Assembly: GCF_003967015.1 (NCBI RefSeq)
Contig: NZ_AP017560.1
Coordinates: forward strand, 1,612,001 to 1,676,000
From: Pseudanabaena sp. ABRG5-3
GTDB taxonomy: Bacteria; Cyanobacteriota; Cyanobacteriia; Pseudanabaenales; Pseudanabaenaceae
Reading direction: 5' to 3'
DNA length: 64,000 nt
The notes under the pieces were generated by a model. That model was not told where the DNA came from. It saw nothing but the letters and a program-made list of their open reading frames with translations, and did not search any database. The translations under genes and the position numbers were made by a program. Position 1 is the stretch's first letter, and each line of letters opens with the position of its first letter. Shown piece by piece: positions 45,269 to 55,585 of this stretch.

Positions 45269-45721
45269 TTATAGGAAAACCCACATTAATAAAATGCCTA
45301 GGAGCGAACCTGCAACAACTTGGGCAGGGGTATGACCTAATAACTCCTTAAGCGGATCATGCTCTTCCTCAAACACTTCCACCATGATTTGATTGAGAAC
45401 CTTTGCTTGCTTACCTGCGGCGCGGCGGATACCTGCGGCATCGTACATCACGATAAACGCGAAAACTGTAGCGATCGCAAACTGTGGTGTATCCCATCCT
45501 TGAGTACGACCGATCCCTGTAGCAAGTGCCGAAACCAAAGCTGAATGCGAACTAGGCATCCCCCCTGTTTCAAAGATCACCTTGGGTCTGATTTTGCCAA
45601 ACTGCGCTAGCTCAATAAATAACTTGAGAAGTTGAGCAGTTAGGCTAGAACATAAAGCAATTAGCAGAACTTGGTTATCGAGGATTTCGCCAACAGGATG
45701 TATGTTCATAATCAATTGCAA
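45269..45721 (-). CDS. Divergent PAP2-family membrane protein
   Basis: A 150-residue membrane protein with conserved GGMPSSHSALVSALATGIG, DAAGIRRAAGKQA, and GHTPAQVVAGSLLG, the pattern of the DUF212/acid-phosphatase-haloperoxidase-related family. The PSSH and GHTPAQV elements resemble PAP2 active-site motifs, so a lipid or isoprenoid phosphatase role is plausible. It lies 46 bp downstream of the prenyl diphosphate synthase gene on the same strand, supporting that guess. Confidence 0.88.
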   Translation of the reverse strand: MQLIMNIHPVGEILDNQVLLIALCSSLTAQLLKLFIELAQFGKIRPKVIFETGGMPSSHSALVSALATGIGRTQGWDTPQFAIATVFAFIVMYDAAGIRRAAGKQAKVLNQIMVEVFEEEHDPLKELLGHTPAQVVAGSLLGILLMWVFL

Positions 45722-45767
45722 CAGTTAAAGGGTAAGAAAAGGTCAAGAAATAGTTTGAGAATGTAGT

Positions 45768-46670
45768 CTAGTTTTTCCGAGCAGTGATGTAATCAGCAAG
45801 TGCCATAAGAGGTAAAGCCGCATCACCATAACTTACCAGTTGAGCTTTTGCTTGTTCTACCAATTCCTGAGCTTTTTGCTGAGAAACCTCAATTCCCCAT
45901 AGGCTAGGGTAAGTAACCTTTTGAGCAGCGAGATCTTTACCAGCAGTTTTGCCAAGCTCTTCAGAAGTAGCAGTGATATCTAAGATGTCATCAATGATTT
46001 GAAAAGCTAAACCGATATTATTAGAATAAGTGGATAAACGCTTAATGTCGGTATCATTTGCACCTGCTAGCAATGCTCCACAGATGACACAGGACTCTAA
46101 TAGAGCCGCCGTTTTATGTAAATGAATAAATGTGAGTGTGTCCGCAGTCACATCCTGCTTACCTTCACATTCTAAGTCAACCACCTGACCGCCAACCAAA
46201 CCCGTCGCCGCCACCGCATGACCAAGATGGGCGATCGCTTTTAAAACTCGCTCCGCAGGTACGTTTTTGGTTTGAGCCGCGATAAATTCAAAGGCATAGG
46301 CAAGTAAGGCATCCCCCGCCAAAATTGCAATATCATCACCATAAACCTTGTGATTGGTTGGTTTGCCGCGCCGAAAATCATCATTGTCCATCGATGGTAA
46401 ATCGTCATGGATTAAAGACATAGTATGCACCATCTCCATCGCGCAGGCCGTGGGCATGGCCCAAGCGCGATCACCACCGAGCAATTCACAGGCAGCAAGA
46501 CAGAGGATTGGTCGTAAACGCTTGCCACCAGCCATCAGCGAGTAGCGCATGGACTCATAAATTTTTTCGGGATAGGTAACAGCGATCGAAGCATCAAGAG
46601 CTGCCTCAACCTCCTGCTTGAGATCGCGTAAATACTTATCTAAATTGAATGCGACGGTTTGTGATGGCAT
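45768..46670 (-). CDS. crtE: Geranylgeranyl diphosphate synthase
   Basis: Trans-prenyltransferase of 300 residues that makes C20 diphosphate for carotenoids, chlorophyll phytol and quinones. First Asp-rich motif DDLPSMDND with the FARM region [11 protein letters not shown], and the second motif DDILD in [11 protein letters not shown], are both intact. GKRLRPIL marks the substrate-binding Lys-Arg. The crtE-folD arrangement is common in cyanobacteria. Confidence 0.95.
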   Translation of the reverse strand: MPSQTVAFNLDKYLRDLKQEVEAALDASIAVTYPEKIYESMRYSLMAGGKRLRPILCLAACELLGGDRAWAMPTACAMEMVHTMSLIHDDLPSMDNDDFRRGKPTNHKVYGDDIAILAGDALLAYAFEFIAAQTKNVPAERVLKAIAHLGHAVAATGLVGGQVVDLECEGKQDVTADTLTFIHLHKTAALLESCVICGALLAGANDTDIKRLSTYSNNIGLAFQIIDDILDITATSEELGKTAGKDLAAQKVTYPSLWGIEVSQQKAQELVEQAKAQLVSYGDAALPLMALADYITARKN

Positions 46671-46733
46671 AGCTGGCTTTAGTGATTTCGACAGTTATTC
46701 GACAATAATTAATTAAAGAATTTACTGGTTTTT

Positions 46734-46774
46734 GTTTAGATGTGGAGCAGGCAAAGCCCACACCACATCTAAAC
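46734..46774. repeat. GC-AAA-GC palindrome upstream of crtE
   Basis: Outer stem GTTTAGATGTGG/CCACATCTAAAC is perfect (12 bp); the inner part pairs partially around AAA. It lies between folD and crtE, in the leader of crtE. Confidence 0.6.
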
Positions 46775-46866
46775 GATGCGTAAGTCCTAATAATTGCTGG
46801 AATTGGGGCAGAATTCCAGACAGTATCCAGAATGTATATTATGCAACGTCTTGCGATCCTCATCTC

Positions 46867-46914
46867 TAGAATTTTTGAGTTTTAATACCTAAAGCATTAA
46901 AACCAAAAATTCTA
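46867..46914 (-). terminator. Hairpin at folD stop codon
   Basis: TAGAATTTTTGAGTTTTAAT pairs with ATTAAAACCAAAAATTCTA with one mismatch (19-20 bp), and includes the folD stop codon. Confidence 0.55.
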
Positions 46915-47781
46915 AGATTTAGTGAATTTTTGCTTGTAGCTCCATACAGTGTTGTGTAGGAGCATGGTTACGGTCATTGGACCAACTCCCCCCGGGACAG
47001 GGGTAATGTGGGAGGCAACTTCACTGACACTGGCATAGTCCACATCGCCAACTAAGCGGGATTTGCCTTCATAGTCAGTGATGCGGTTAATGCCCACATC
47101 GATGACCACAGCATCAGGCTTCACCATCTCGGCGGTCACGAATTCAGGTCTACCGATCGCTGCAATTAAAATATCAGCTTTGCGGGTAATTTCGGCAAGA
47201 TTCTTAGTACGGGAATGGGTGATCGTCACTGTGGCATTTTCTTCGAGTAGCATTAATGCGACGGGCTTACCCACAAGAATGCTACGCCCGATCACCACGG
47301 CATTTTTACCAGAAATATCAATTTTGGCTTCGGCTAATAGCTCCATCACTCCCGCAGGTGTGCAACTCCGTAGACCTGCTTCACCTCGCGCCAGTTTACC
47401 TAGATTATTGGGGTGCAAGCCATCGGCATCTTTGTCAGGATCAAGGCGATTTAACAGGGCGATCGCATCAAATTTGTCGGGTAAAGGTAATTGAATCAAA
47501 ATGCCATCAACGCGATCGTCGGCATTGAGTTCATCAATTACTTGCGCTAATTCTTGCTGGGTAACACTTGCAGGGAAATGCTTACCAAAAGATGCGATCC
47601 CCGCTTTGTGACAGGCAGTTTCTTTATTTTTGACATAGGCGGCACTGGCAGGATTGTCACCAACCATCAGCACAGCTAACCCCGGAGGACGACCATACTT
47701 TGTTTGTAATTGTGCGACCTCCTCTGCGATCGCGCTTTGCATTTTCTTAGCAAGTGCCTTGCCGTCAATAATTACTGCCAT
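46912..47781 (-). CDS. folD: Methylenetetrahydrofolate dehydrogenase/cyclohydrolase
   Basis: Bifunctional one-carbon enzyme of 289 residues interconverting methylene- and formyl-tetrahydrofolate. Diagnostic features are the catalytic Tyr-Lys in [25 protein letters not shown], the NADP-binding GRSILVGKP and the C-terminal signature [14 protein letters not shown]. Full length, monocistronic by appearance, upstream of crtE. Confidence 0.97.
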   Translation of the reverse strand: MAVIIDGKALAKKMQSAIAEEVAQLQTKYGRPPGLAVLMVGDNPASAAYVKNKETACHKAGIASFGKHFPASVTQQELAQVIDELNADDRVDGILIQLPLPDKFDAIALLNRLDPDKDADGLHPNNLGKLARGEAGLRSCTPAGVMELLAEAKIDISGKNAVVIGRSILVGKPVALMLLEENATVTITHSRTKNLAEITRKADILIAAIGRPEFVTAEMVKPDAVVIDVGINRITDYEGKSRLVGDVDYASVSEVASHITPVPGGVGPMTVTMLLHNTVWSYKQKFTKS

Positions 47782-47836
47782 ATGCTCTAAATTTTTGCGA
47801 TACCCAACATGTAAACGATTGTATCGTTTGATGGCT

Positions 47837-47875
47837 CAATATGAGGAGGGGCGCACTGCGCCCCTCCTCATATTG
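47837..47875. terminator. Perfect 18-bp palindrome, ACT triloop
   Basis: Arms 47837-47854 and 47858-47875 (GC-ACT-GC), between ureF and folD on the minus strand. A second partial copy of the outer arm (CAATATG) recurs at 47890, allowing an alternative fold. Confidence 0.75.
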
Positions 47876-47902
47876 TTGCCGCGCAGCATAACAATATGTT
47901 TT

Positions 47903-48625
47903 TTAGCTACGAAATAGTCGTGAATATTGTGTTTCATGATTGGCACTAGCTAAACTTGCTCCCCAGCCGCACCATTCCAACTCACTATCTAGACGATCTA
48001 ATGCTAATTGTGAACTTTGCAAAATATCGGCATTGAGTCGAAAGATAATCTGCTGTCCTGTGGTTTGTCCAAAGGGAACCGATCGCACAGCCGCACTAAC
48101 TAAATTCGATACCCAGCTATGGATGTAGCCAAGGACTGTATTACTTGCATCAATTTCTAAATTAGCGGCGACGATGCCAAAGGCGATCGCATAGTTACAA
48201 CCCTGTCCTTCGGAATTATCTTTAGCGGTTGGCAAAATCTGATTTATTGATTGCGATCGCCTTAATTGCTCATCATCAAGCTGCACCCAGAGTTTCATCA
48301 ATGACTGCCCCATTTGCCAACTAGCGAGACGTACTTCTTCGGTTTCTCTTGTCGCTGACAGCCAACTATTCCAATAGTTAAGGGCAACTAGATCGTTATT
48401 GAGCATTGCTTGATGGGCGCGGAGAGCGATCGCTGCTTCGTTAGTGATAAATCCAAAGTGCATCTCTCTCTTTAACCAATTACAGAGATCTAACTCGGTT
48501 TGAATCACTCCCGAATTGCACAGGTACTCAATTCCTTCTGAATAGCTGTAGGCTCCCACAGGCAAAGCGGGACTCGTAATTTGCAAGAGTCGCAATATTT
48601 GCAAAGCATCGGGATTAATGATCAT
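47903..48625 (-). CDS. ureF: Urease accessory protein UreF
   Basis: A 240-residue all-helical chaperone that, with UreD and UreG, delivers nickel and CO2 to urease. Family landmarks are LLQITSPALPVGAYSYSEGIE at the start and SAAVRSVPFGQTTGQQI later. Its start overlaps the ureE stop region by 11 bp, so the two are translationally coupled. Confidence 0.95.
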   Translation of the reverse strand: MIINPDALQILRLLQITSPALPVGAYSYSEGIEYLCNSGVIQTELDLCNWLKREMHFGFITNEAAIALRAHQAMLNNDLVALNYWNSWLSATRETEEVRLASWQMGQSLMKLWVQLDDEQLRRSQSINQILPTAKDNSEGQGCNYAIAFGIVAANLEIDASNTVLGYIHSWVSNLVSAAVRSVPFGQTTGQQIIFRLNADILQSSQLALDRLDSELEWCGWGASLASANHETQYSRLFRS

Positions 48626-49070
48626 GGTGATGATGGTAAGCGCCAGTTTCAGGTTGGAATGGCTGAATTTCTTCGATTACATTCAATCCCATTTTGCGAA
48701 CCATATCTTCGAGAACAGGATCGGGGGATAGGCGCAAATAGCTTTCAGTAATTTCTAAGGCTATGTGGCGATTACCCAAATGATAGGCTGCGCGCAGAAA
48801 ATCAAGAGGGTGGTGAGTCGTGACAGTGACAACAGGTTCTGGTTTAGCGACAACTTTAGCGATCGCCTGACCATGTTCATCTGCAAGAAAATCTCCTTCC
48901 TTTAATACAGTTCCTCTAGGAAGTTGTAAATTCACCTCTTCTCCTTCCACTGTGGTAAAGCGATGACGACTACGGGTTCTATCTTCCGCAATTAGAGATA
49001 ATGTAAGTAAAGATTCTGCATTGAATAGTTGTTTTGCCTGTGAAGATAAACGTTGTGTGAGAATGTGCAT
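48615..49070 (-). CDS. ureE: Urease accessory protein UreE (nickel metallochaperone)
   Basis: A 151-residue nickel carrier: N-terminal peptide-binding domain (RTRSRHRFTTVEG, LPRGTVLKEGDFL) and C-terminal metal-binding domain with NRHIALEI. It ends in a His-rich tail (YHHHHDH) that binds nickel. Divergent from ureG across a 151-bp intergenic region. Confidence 0.96.
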   Translation of the reverse strand: MHILTQRLSSQAKQLFNAESLLTLSLIAEDRTRSRHRFTTVEGEEVNLQLPRGTVLKEGDFLADEHGQAIAKVVAKPEPVVTVTTHHPLDFLRAAYHLGNRHIALEITESYLRLSPDPVLEDMVRKMGLNVIEEIQPFQPETGAYHHHHDH

Positions 49071-49113
49071 AATTCCTAACCTATACTATTGTGGATAGCG
49101 CTCAACTTTCCAC

Positions 49114-49166
49114 AATTTAATATTTTTGATGGAACGGCAAAGCGGCTCCATCAAAAATATTAAATT
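49114..49166. repeat. GC-AAA-GC palindrome between divergent ureE and ureG
   Basis: A long stem, perfect over the outer 18-20 bp (AATTTAATATTTTTGATGG), two inner mismatches, loop AAA. It occupies the shared promoter region of ureEF and ureG. Confidence 0.75.
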
Positions 49167-49221
49167 AAATGCGAAGATCTAAGCGTTGCCCTTAAACAGT
49201 ATAGATTAAAGATAAATTTCT

Positions 49222-49815
49222 ATGTCACCATTTCGTGTTGGAGTTGCTGGTCCCGTCGGTTCTGGAAAGACTGCCCTCGTCGATTCGCTTTGTAAATCTA
49301 TGCGATCGCATTTTCAAATTGCTGTCGTTACCAATGATATTTATACTCAAGAGGACGCACAGTTCCTTGTCCGCAGTGAAGCACTAGATCGCGATCGCAT
49401 TGTTGGTGTAGAGACGGGAGGCTGTCCCCATACCGCCATTCGCGAAGATGCCTCCATGAACTTAGCAGCGATCGAGCAATTAGAACTTCGCTTTACTGAT
49501 TTAGATTTAATCTTTGTCGAAAGTGGTGGTGATAATCTTGCCTCTACCTTCAGTCCTGAATTGGTTGATTTAACTCTCTATGTGATTGATGTTGCCGCAG
49601 GTGACAAGATTCCACGCAAGGGGGGACCAGGAATCACAAAATCCGATTTATTAGTGATTAATAAAATTGATTTAGCTCCTTATGTTGGTGCAGATTTAGG
49701 AGTAATGGAACGGGATGCGCTGAAAATGCGTGGGGACAAACCTTTTGTCTTTAGCAACCTTAAGAATCAAGAAGGTTTAGACCGTATAACTGATTTCATT
49801 ATCAAAAGAATGTGA
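49222..49815 (+). CDS. ureG: Urease accessory GTPase UreG
   Basis: GTPase of 197 residues that drives nickel insertion. P-loop [12 protein letters not shown], the nickel-binding Cys-Pro-His in [13 protein letters not shown], GTPase motif FVESGGDNL and the specificity motif [12 protein letters not shown] are all present. Full length. The urtA promoter region follows. Confidence 0.97.
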   Translation: MSPFRVGVAGPVGSGKTALVDSLCKSMRSHFQIAVVTNDIYTQEDAQFLVRSEALDRDRIVGVETGGCPHTAIREDASMNLAAIEQLELRFTDLDLIFVESGGDNLASTFSPELVDLTLYVIDVAAGDKIPRKGGPGITKSDLLVINKIDLAPYVGADLGVMERDALKMRGDKPFVFSNLKNQEGLDRITDFIIKRM

Positions 49816-50222
49816 AATATTAACTTCCCAATGCCCACCAATGAAGCAAATCAATTCCTAGAAAATACTAATTTATATTGATTTCCCAAGAAATTCTATA
49901 GAAAAATACGGGATAACTGCCCTAGCGAGTATTCCTTAAATGCAAGCTAGTTTTGGTTGAAGGATTTATGTCACAAACTGTTAACAAAAGATTCTGTTGT
50001 TTGTTTAATTGTAAAACGCTGCTAAATATGGGTTACGGGAAAGTCAGGGATTGAGAAAAGTAGTCTGTGATACAACCCGTCAAGTTTAACTATATCAGGA
50101 TTGTGAAGCTGCAATTGTAACTGATTCAGTGTGAGAGGAGTGAGGGTTAACCTCCATCCTAAGTTTTTTATGTCATGTTTCTTCAATAGAATTCATCAGT
50201 TGTTTGGAGGCGTTAAGGTTTA
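49816..50222. other. 407-bp regulatory gap upstream of urtA
   Basis: No ORF of note. Contains the NtcA box at 50060-50073 and a Shine-Dalgarno (GGAGG) before the urtA start. Confidence 0.7.
50060..50073 (+). promoter_or_regulatory. NtcA-binding site GTA-N8-TAC
   Basis: Exact match to the NtcA consensus (GTAGTCTGTGATAC), about 150 bp before urtA. NtcA is the cyanobacterial nitrogen-control activator and is known to drive urt operons under nitrogen limitation. A weak TATATC -10-like hexamer lies 17 nt downstream, closer than the usual spacing of about 22, so the precise promoter is uncertain. Confidence 0.7.
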
Positions 50223-51554
50223 ATGAGTAAGAAAATTAATCGTCGTAAGTTTATCGTTTATGGGTCTGCGGCCCTTGGTGTTAGTAGTTTAATCAAAGCC
50301 TGTACTCCAGCTACTCCCACAGCAACTACAACGACTGCGGCAACTACCGCTGCTTCACCTACGGCTACAACTACCGCCGCAGCTAAGGGTGGAACCATCA
50401 AGGTTGGTATCTTGCACTCCCTTAGTGGCACAATGGCGATTAGTGAGAAGAGCCTAGTTGATGCAACCCAACTTGCGATCGAAGAAATCAATAAGGCTGG
50501 AGGTGTGCTTGGTAAGCAAATCGAAGCGATCGTGGAAGATGGCAACTCTGACTGGCCGACATTTGCAGAAAAAGCCAAGAAATTAATCGATCAAGACAAG
50601 GTTGTGGTCGTATTTGGTTGCTGGACTTCTGCTAGCCGTAAAGCAGTACTTCCAGTATTTGAATCCAAGGATCATCTACTCTTCTATCCTGTTCAGTATG
50701 AAGGTCAAGAATGTTCTAAGAATATCTTCTACACTGGAGCCGCACCTAACCAACAGATCGAGCCTTCCGTAGAATGGCTCCTCAAGAACAAGGGCAAAGA
50801 GTTCTTCCTCGTTGGCTCTGACTATGTATTCCCTCGTACCGCCAATACCATCATCAAAGCACAATTGGAAGCTTTGGGTGGTAAGGTCGTTGGTGAAGAC
50901 TATCTACCCTTGGGCAATTCCGAAGTTACCCCAATCATCACCAAGATTAAACAAGCTCTTCCTAATGGCGGCGTAATCTACAACTCCCTCAATGGTGATA
51001 GTAACGTTGCGTTCTTCAAACAAATGCAAGGTGCTGGTTTAACCGCTGACAAATATCCTTCCATGTCCGTTAGTATCGCTGAAGAAGAAGTTAAAGCGAT
51101 CGGTCCTGAATTCCTCAAGGGTCACTATGCGGCATGGAACTACTTCATGACCGTTGATAACCCCGTTAACAAGAAGTTTGTCGAGGCTTTCAAGGCTAAG
51201 TATGGTGCAGATCGTGTAACCAATGACCCTATGGAAGCTGGATACATCGCTGTAAACATTTGGAAACAAGCAGTTGAGAAAGCTGGTAAGGCTGAAGATC
51301 TCGAAGCTGTGAGAATGGCTGCTCTCGGTCAAACCTTCGATGCTCCTGAAGGCAAGGTGACTATGGAAAATAGCCATCACTTGTCTAAGTTTGTCCGTAT
51401 TGGTGAAGTTACACCAGATGGTCAGTTCAAGGTGGTTTATGAAACCAAGTCCGCAGTTGCGCCATTACCTTGGAACCAGTTCGTAGCTGAGACTAAGGGC
51501 TATGCTTGCGATTACTCTGATAAGTCGAAGGGTGGCAAGTTCAAGAAGGCTTAG
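50223..51554 (+). CDS. urtA: Urea ABC transporter substrate-binding protein
   Basis: Periplasmic or membrane-anchored urea receptor, 443 residues. The N-terminus has an RRKF twin-arginine-like motif and hydrophobic stretch ending SLIKAC, a possible lipobox cysteine, then a Thr/Ala-rich linker. The mature protein follows the UrtA pattern: [54 protein letters not shown]. Family members bind urea with high affinity. First gene of the NtcA-linked urtABCDE operon. Confidence 0.97.
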   Translation: MSKKINRRKFIVYGSAALGVSSLIKACTPATPTATTTTAATTAASPTATTTAAAKGGTIKVGILHSLSGTMAISEKSLVDATQLAIEEINKAGGVLGKQIEAIVEDGNSDWPTFAEKAKKLIDQDKVVVVFGCWTSASRKAVLPVFESKDHLLFYPVQYEGQECSKNIFYTGAAPNQQIEPSVEWLLKNKGKEFFLVGSDYVFPRTANTIIKAQLEALGGKVVGEDYLPLGNSEVTPIITKIKQALPNGGVIYNSLNGDSNVAFFKQMQGAGLTADKYPSMSVSIAEEEVKAIGPEFLKGHYAAWNYFMTVDNPVNKKFVEAFKAKYGADRVTNDPMEAGYIAVNIWKQAVEKAGKAEDLEAVRMAALGQTFDAPEGKVTMENSHHLSKFVRIGEVTPDGQFKVVYETKSAVAPLPWNQFVAETKGYACDYSDKSKGGKFKKA

Positions 51555-51570
51555 ACTTTCTTTCTACAGG

Positions 51571-51707
51571 CAAGGGGCTTAAGCCCCTTGTCATGGCAGA
51601 GACGGGCATAGCTTAGCTTCATCCATCCCTGCTATCGATCAACTTTCAAACCTCAAAATAGTTTGCTGTGCAGGCAACGTCTGCGTAGCAAACTATTTTG
51701 ATTCTGT
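51571..51707 (+). terminator. Two palindromes between urtA and urtB
   Basis: A perfect 20-bp palindrome CAAGGGGCTTAAGCCCCTTG (51571-51590) and a stem of 15 plus 6 bp (about 51656-51707) around GCAACGT. Probable partial terminator or mRNA-stabilising structure that would raise urtA expression over the permease genes. Confidence 0.6.
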
Positions 51708-51754
51708 TCGGTATTTATTGCCGAATCTGCTCATGTTTTTTAGTAGATAGAGTC

Positions 51755-52924
51755 ATGAATGAAAATCTTCTCCGACTTCTAGAGGGAGTATTTAATGGTA
51801 TCAGTACGGGTTCGGTACTATTATTGGCTGCATTAGGACTGGCGATCGTCTTTGGACTGATGGGCGTAATTAATATGGCTCACGGCGAATTGATGATGCT
51901 AGGAGCTTATACAACCTTCGTGGTACAGAATGGCTTCAAAAAGTTGGGAGAACCTTGGACAGACTTTTATGTTTTTGCAGCCCTGATTGCCGCTTTTCTA
52001 GTGACCGCAGGAATCGGATTTCTCTTGGAAAAGGGAGTAATTCGTTATCTCTATGGGCGACCCTTAGAAACACTTTTAGCAACTTGGGGCGTAAGCTTGA
52101 TTTTGCAGCAATTTGTTCGCAGCGTAAATTGGGTGATTATTGCTGCCATATTGGTTTTTAGCCTGTTGTATTTTGGTGCTGTTTGGATTTTGCAAAAAAG
52201 ACCGAATTGGGAAGCGATTCGGAATTGGGCGATCGCGATCCTCTTACCACTATCCCTCGCTATTTCGGGAGCCGTGGCAGTATTTCTAGGTCAGACTTAC
52301 AAAATGGCAGTTACTCAACCTTGGTTTGGCGCTCAGAATGTGGACGTGACTGCGCCTAAGTGGTTAAGAGGCGGCATCGCGATTGGATCATTGCAATTAC
52401 CCTATGTGCGCCTATTCATCATTGTTCTGACGATCGCTTGTGTGGTTGGCATCTATCTATTCCTAGAGAAGTCGCCTTGGGGTTTACGCATTCGAGCTGT
52501 TACTCAGAACCGTCAAATGAGTTCTTGTTTGGGTATTCCTACCAAAACTGTTGATGCCCTAACATTTTCTCTTGGCTCAGGATTAGCAGGAATTGCGGGA
52601 TGTGCTGTAAGCTTCCTAGGCTCGGTGGGACCCAATACAGGACAAAACTACATCGTAGATACCTTTATGGTAGTGGTCGTTGGTGGTGTTGGTAAGTTAG
52701 TTGGTAGTATTGCCGCCGCCATGGCGATCGGGATTACGAGCTATCTCTTTGGTTCCCAAACCTTTGTTACTTTATTTGGCGCACAAAGTCCTGTTGCAGG
52801 ATTTTTCACTTTCTTTGGGACTACGAGTATGGCAAAAGTGCTGTTGTTCCTGATGATTGTTGCTTTCTTGCAATATAAACCTGCGGGAATGTTTCCTCAA
52901 AAAGGTCGTTCAGTGGAGTTGTAA
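51755..52924 (+). CDS. urtB: Urea ABC transporter permease UrtB
   Basis: LivH-type membrane permease of 389 residues. I use the ATG at 51755 (MNENLLRLLEGVFNGIS); the in-frame upstream ATG at 51698 falls inside a hairpin. Conserved GLAIVFGLMGVINMAHGELMM and SGLAGIAGC segments are typical of the branched-chain amino acid/urea permease family, and about eight membrane helices are visible. Confidence 0.95.
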   Translation: MNENLLRLLEGVFNGISTGSVLLLAALGLAIVFGLMGVINMAHGELMMLGAYTTFVVQNGFKKLGEPWTDFYVFAALIAAFLVTAGIGFLLEKGVIRYLYGRPLETLLATWGVSLILQQFVRSVNWVIIAAILVFSLLYFGAVWILQKRPNWEAIRNWAIAILLPLSLAISGAVAVFLGQTYKMAVTQPWFGAQNVDVTAPKWLRGGIAIGSLQLPYVRLFIIVLTIACVVGIYLFLEKSPWGLRIRAVTQNRQMSSCLGIPTKTVDALTFSLGSGLAGIAGCAVSFLGSVGPNTGQNYIVDTFMVVVVGGVGKLVGSIAAAMAIGITSYLFGSQTFVTLFGAQSPVAGFFTFFGTTSMAKVLLFLMIVAFLQYKPAGMFPQKGRSVEL

Positions 52925-52930
52925 ATTATT

Positions 52931-54136
52931 ATGAGTACGACAGAAGATATTTCTACGGTTCCGACTCCATCTACATCGAAAAATCCATCAAAGAACAAGT
53001 GGCGATCGCTTGGGATTGAAATTGGTGTCGGCTTAGCGATCGCTCTATTATTAATTTTCGTAATTCCTGCAATTTTCACTGCCACAGGACAAGCATTTAG
53101 AATCACGATGTTAGGGCGATTTTTGGCTTTAGCGATCGTCGCTCTAGGGATTGACTTGATTTGGGGCTATACAGGACTTCTTAGCTTAGGACATGGTGTA
53201 TTTTTTGGATTGGGTGGTTATGCCCTCGCCATGCACTTAAAGCTGCAATTTCCTCCCGATGCCACAGATAAGTTGCCTTCCTTCATGCCTCTCTATGGCA
53301 TTACGAAATTACCTGCATTGTGGGAGCCGTTTTACTCCTTTGAATTTACGTTGTTAGCGATCGTCCTGATTCCTGCGATCGTTGGTGCAATCTTAGGATA
53401 TTTAGTCTTTAGAAATCGCATTCGTGGCGTATATTTCTCGATTCTGACCCAAGCAACGACGATTATTTTCTTCAACTTCTTCAACGGTCAGCAGCAATAT
53501 ATCAATGGAACCAATGGACTTACGGACTTTAAAACTCTGTTTGGTTATGATATCAATGCTCCTGAAACTCAAAGAGTTTTCTATATTCTTACCGTTGTCT
53601 TTCTTGGTTTAGCCTATGCCCTTTGTCGTTGGCTTACCACTGGTAGATTTGGCAGACTATTAATAGCACTGAGAGACGATGAGAATCGGGCAAGATTTTC
53701 TGGCTACGATCCTACGGGTTTTAAAGTTCTCGTTTTTGCGATATCCGCAGTTTTAGCTGGTATTGGCGGCGCTCTCTTCACTCCGCAAACAGGTATCATT
53801 TCACCAAAATCAATGGATATTGGTTTATCAATTGAAATGGTAATTTGGGTTGCAGTTGGTGGTCGTGCCACTTTGGTTGGAGCATTAATTGGCGCGATTT
53901 TGGTCAATTTTGCTAAGAGTTTGCTCAGTGAACAGTTTCCCGAAATTTGGCTTTTCTTTCAGGGCGCAATGTTCTTGATTGTGGTGATGGTACTGCCCGA
54001 TGGTTTAGTCGGCTGGTTCCGTACAACTGGTGTATTGCTATTTAAGAGAGTCTTTGGTGGTAGACCGAAGGTTACATATCCCAGTCTTGAGTTAGATCCA
54101 GAGGTACAAAATGAGCGGCAGAATCTTAGAGATTGA
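52931..54136 (+). CDS. urtC: Urea ABC transporter permease UrtC
   Basis: LivM-type permease of 401 residues, starting 7 bp after urtB. Landmarks include LIWGYTGLLSLGHGVFFGLGGYA and the cytoplasmic loop ALRDDENRARFSGYDP that contacts the ATPases. It has about nine membrane helices and an N-terminal cytoplasmic stretch rich in Ser/Thr/Pro. Its 3' end overlaps urtD by 26 bp. Confidence 0.96.
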   Translation: MSTTEDISTVPTPSTSKNPSKNKWRSLGIEIGVGLAIALLLIFVIPAIFTATGQAFRITMLGRFLALAIVALGIDLIWGYTGLLSLGHGVFFGLGGYALAMHLKLQFPPDATDKLPSFMPLYGITKLPALWEPFYSFEFTLLAIVLIPAIVGAILGYLVFRNRIRGVYFSILTQATTIIFFNFFNGQQQYINGTNGLTDFKTLFGYDINAPETQRVFYILTVVFLGLAYALCRWLTTGRFGRLLIALRDDENRARFSGYDPTGFKVLVFAISAVLAGIGGALFTPQTGIISPKSMDIGLSIEMVIWVAVGGRATLVGALIGAILVNFAKSLLSEQFPEIWLFFQGAMFLIVVMVLPDGLVGWFRTTGVLLFKRVFGGRPKVTYPSLELDPEVQNERQNLRD

Positions 54137-54863
54137 AAATGTTACGGTAAGCTTCGATGGGTTTAAGGCAATTAACAACTTAAACTTTGATATGGAGCAG
54201 GGTGAATTACGAGTAATTATTGGTCCTAATGGTGCGGGTAAAACCACATTCTTAGATGTGATTACTGGTAAGACTAAACCCACTGAAGGACAGGTGCGAT
54301 TTAAAGGGAGAAATACGCGATCGCTATCTGAGCATAAAATTGCCAGAATGGGTGTAGGTCGTAAGTTCCAAACTCCTCGTGTATACCTCAATCTCACTCC
54401 CAGAGAAAACTTAGAGTTAGCGAGCAATCCTAATAAAAATGTTTTTTCTACCCTGTTTAAGCCACCATCGGTAGTCGAAAAGCAGAAAGTGAATGACTTG
54501 TTAAAGGTCATTGGACTGATGAACAAGTCGGAAATGAAAGCAGAGTTTCTCTCGCATGGCGAAAAGCAATGGTTAGAAATTGGGATGTTAATTGCTCAAT
54601 CTCCAGATCTATTGCTAGTAGATGAACCTGTAGCAGGCTTGACGGATGAGGAAACCGAAAAAACAGGCGAACTGCTGATGTCCCTAGCAGAATCCCATTC
54701 CATTATCGTTATTGAGCATGATATGGAGTTTGTGCGTCAGATTGCCCGTAAGGTGACGGTTTTACATCAAGGTAGCGTTCTTTGTGAAGGCAACTTTGAA
54801 GAAGTGCAGAATGATCCAAGAGTAATCGAAGTTTATTTGGGACATCAGGAAGAGGAAGAATAA
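54111..54863 (+). CDS. urtD: Urea ABC transporter ATPase UrtD
   Basis: LivG-like ATPase of 250 residues: Walker A GPNGAGKTTFLD, Q-loop KFQTPRVYLNLTPREN, a weak signature segment LSHGEKQWLEIG, Walker B LLLVDEPVAGLTD, and H-loop VIEHDMEFV. It overlaps the urtC stop by 26 bp and shares the A of its stop region with the urtE start (single-base overlap). Confidence 0.97.
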   Translation: MSGRILEIENVTVSFDGFKAINNLNFDMEQGELRVIIGPNGAGKTTFLDVITGKTKPTEGQVRFKGRNTRSLSEHKIARMGVGRKFQTPRVYLNLTPRENLELASNPNKNVFSTLFKPPSVVEKQKVNDLLKVIGLMNKSEMKAEFLSHGEKQWLEIGMLIAQSPDLLLVDEPVAGLTDEETEKTGELLMSLAESHSIIVIEHDMEFVRQIARKVTVLHQGSVLCEGNFEEVQNDPRVIEVYLGHQEEEE

Positions 54864-55585
54864 TGGAAGACACTTACGATCCGATTTTACGAATTAATAA
54901 TCTTAATGTTTATTATGGTGAAAGCCACATTCTTCGCAATGTTGATATGGGTGTGGCTTCTGGCAAAATGGTCTGTCTAATTGGACGCAATGGAGTCGGT
55001 AAAACAACTCTGTTAAAAACAATTATGGGTTTACTAAAGCCAAGACAGGGAGATGTTTCTTTTTTTGGCAAAGATATCACCCAATTTACTCCCGATCAAC
55101 GCGCCAGAATGGGAGTAGGCTATGTGCCTCAAGGTCGCGAAGTAATGCCCCGCATGACTGTGAGAGAAAATCTCTTACTCGGTTTAGAATCTCGTCCTGT
55201 TTCTCCTGCGGTTCGCAATAATCTCTTGGATATGGTCTATGAGCTATTTCCTGTATTAAAATCGATGCTCAATCGGATGGGTGGCGACCTTAGCGGTGGT
55301 CAACAACAACAATTAGCGATCGCAAGAGCTTTGATGGGACAACCCAGATTATTAATTCTTGATGAACCAACGGAAGGAATTCAGCCATCGATTATTTTAG
55401 AGATTGAATCGGCGGTTAAGCATATTGTGGCAACTACAGGAATTTCGATCTTGTTAGTGGAGCAGCATTTGCACTTTGTGCGCCAAGCTGATTGGTATTA
55501 CGCCATGCAAAAAGGCGGTATTGTCGCTTCTGGTAAAACAGCAGAGCTAAGTAACGAAGTAATTCAAAAATTCCTAGCAGTTTAG
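54863..55585 (+). CDS. urtE: Urea ABC transporter ATPase UrtE
   Basis: LivF-like ATPase of 240 residues: Walker A GRNGVGKTTLLK, signature LSGGQQQQLAIARAL, Walker B LLILDEPTEGIQPSI, and H-loop LVEQHLHFV. It forms a heterodimer with UrtD. Last gene of the operon, followed immediately by a strong terminator. Confidence 0.97.
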   Translation: MEDTYDPILRINNLNVYYGESHILRNVDMGVASGKMVCLIGRNGVGKTTLLKTIMGLLKPRQGDVSFFGKDITQFTPDQRARMGVGYVPQGREVMPRMTVRENLLLGLESRPVSPAVRNNLLDMVYELFPVLKSMLNRMGGDLSGGQQQQLAIARALMGQPRLLILDEPTEGIQPSIILEIESAVKHIVATTGISILLVEQHLHFVRQADWYYAMQKGGIVASGKTAELSNEVIQKFLAV

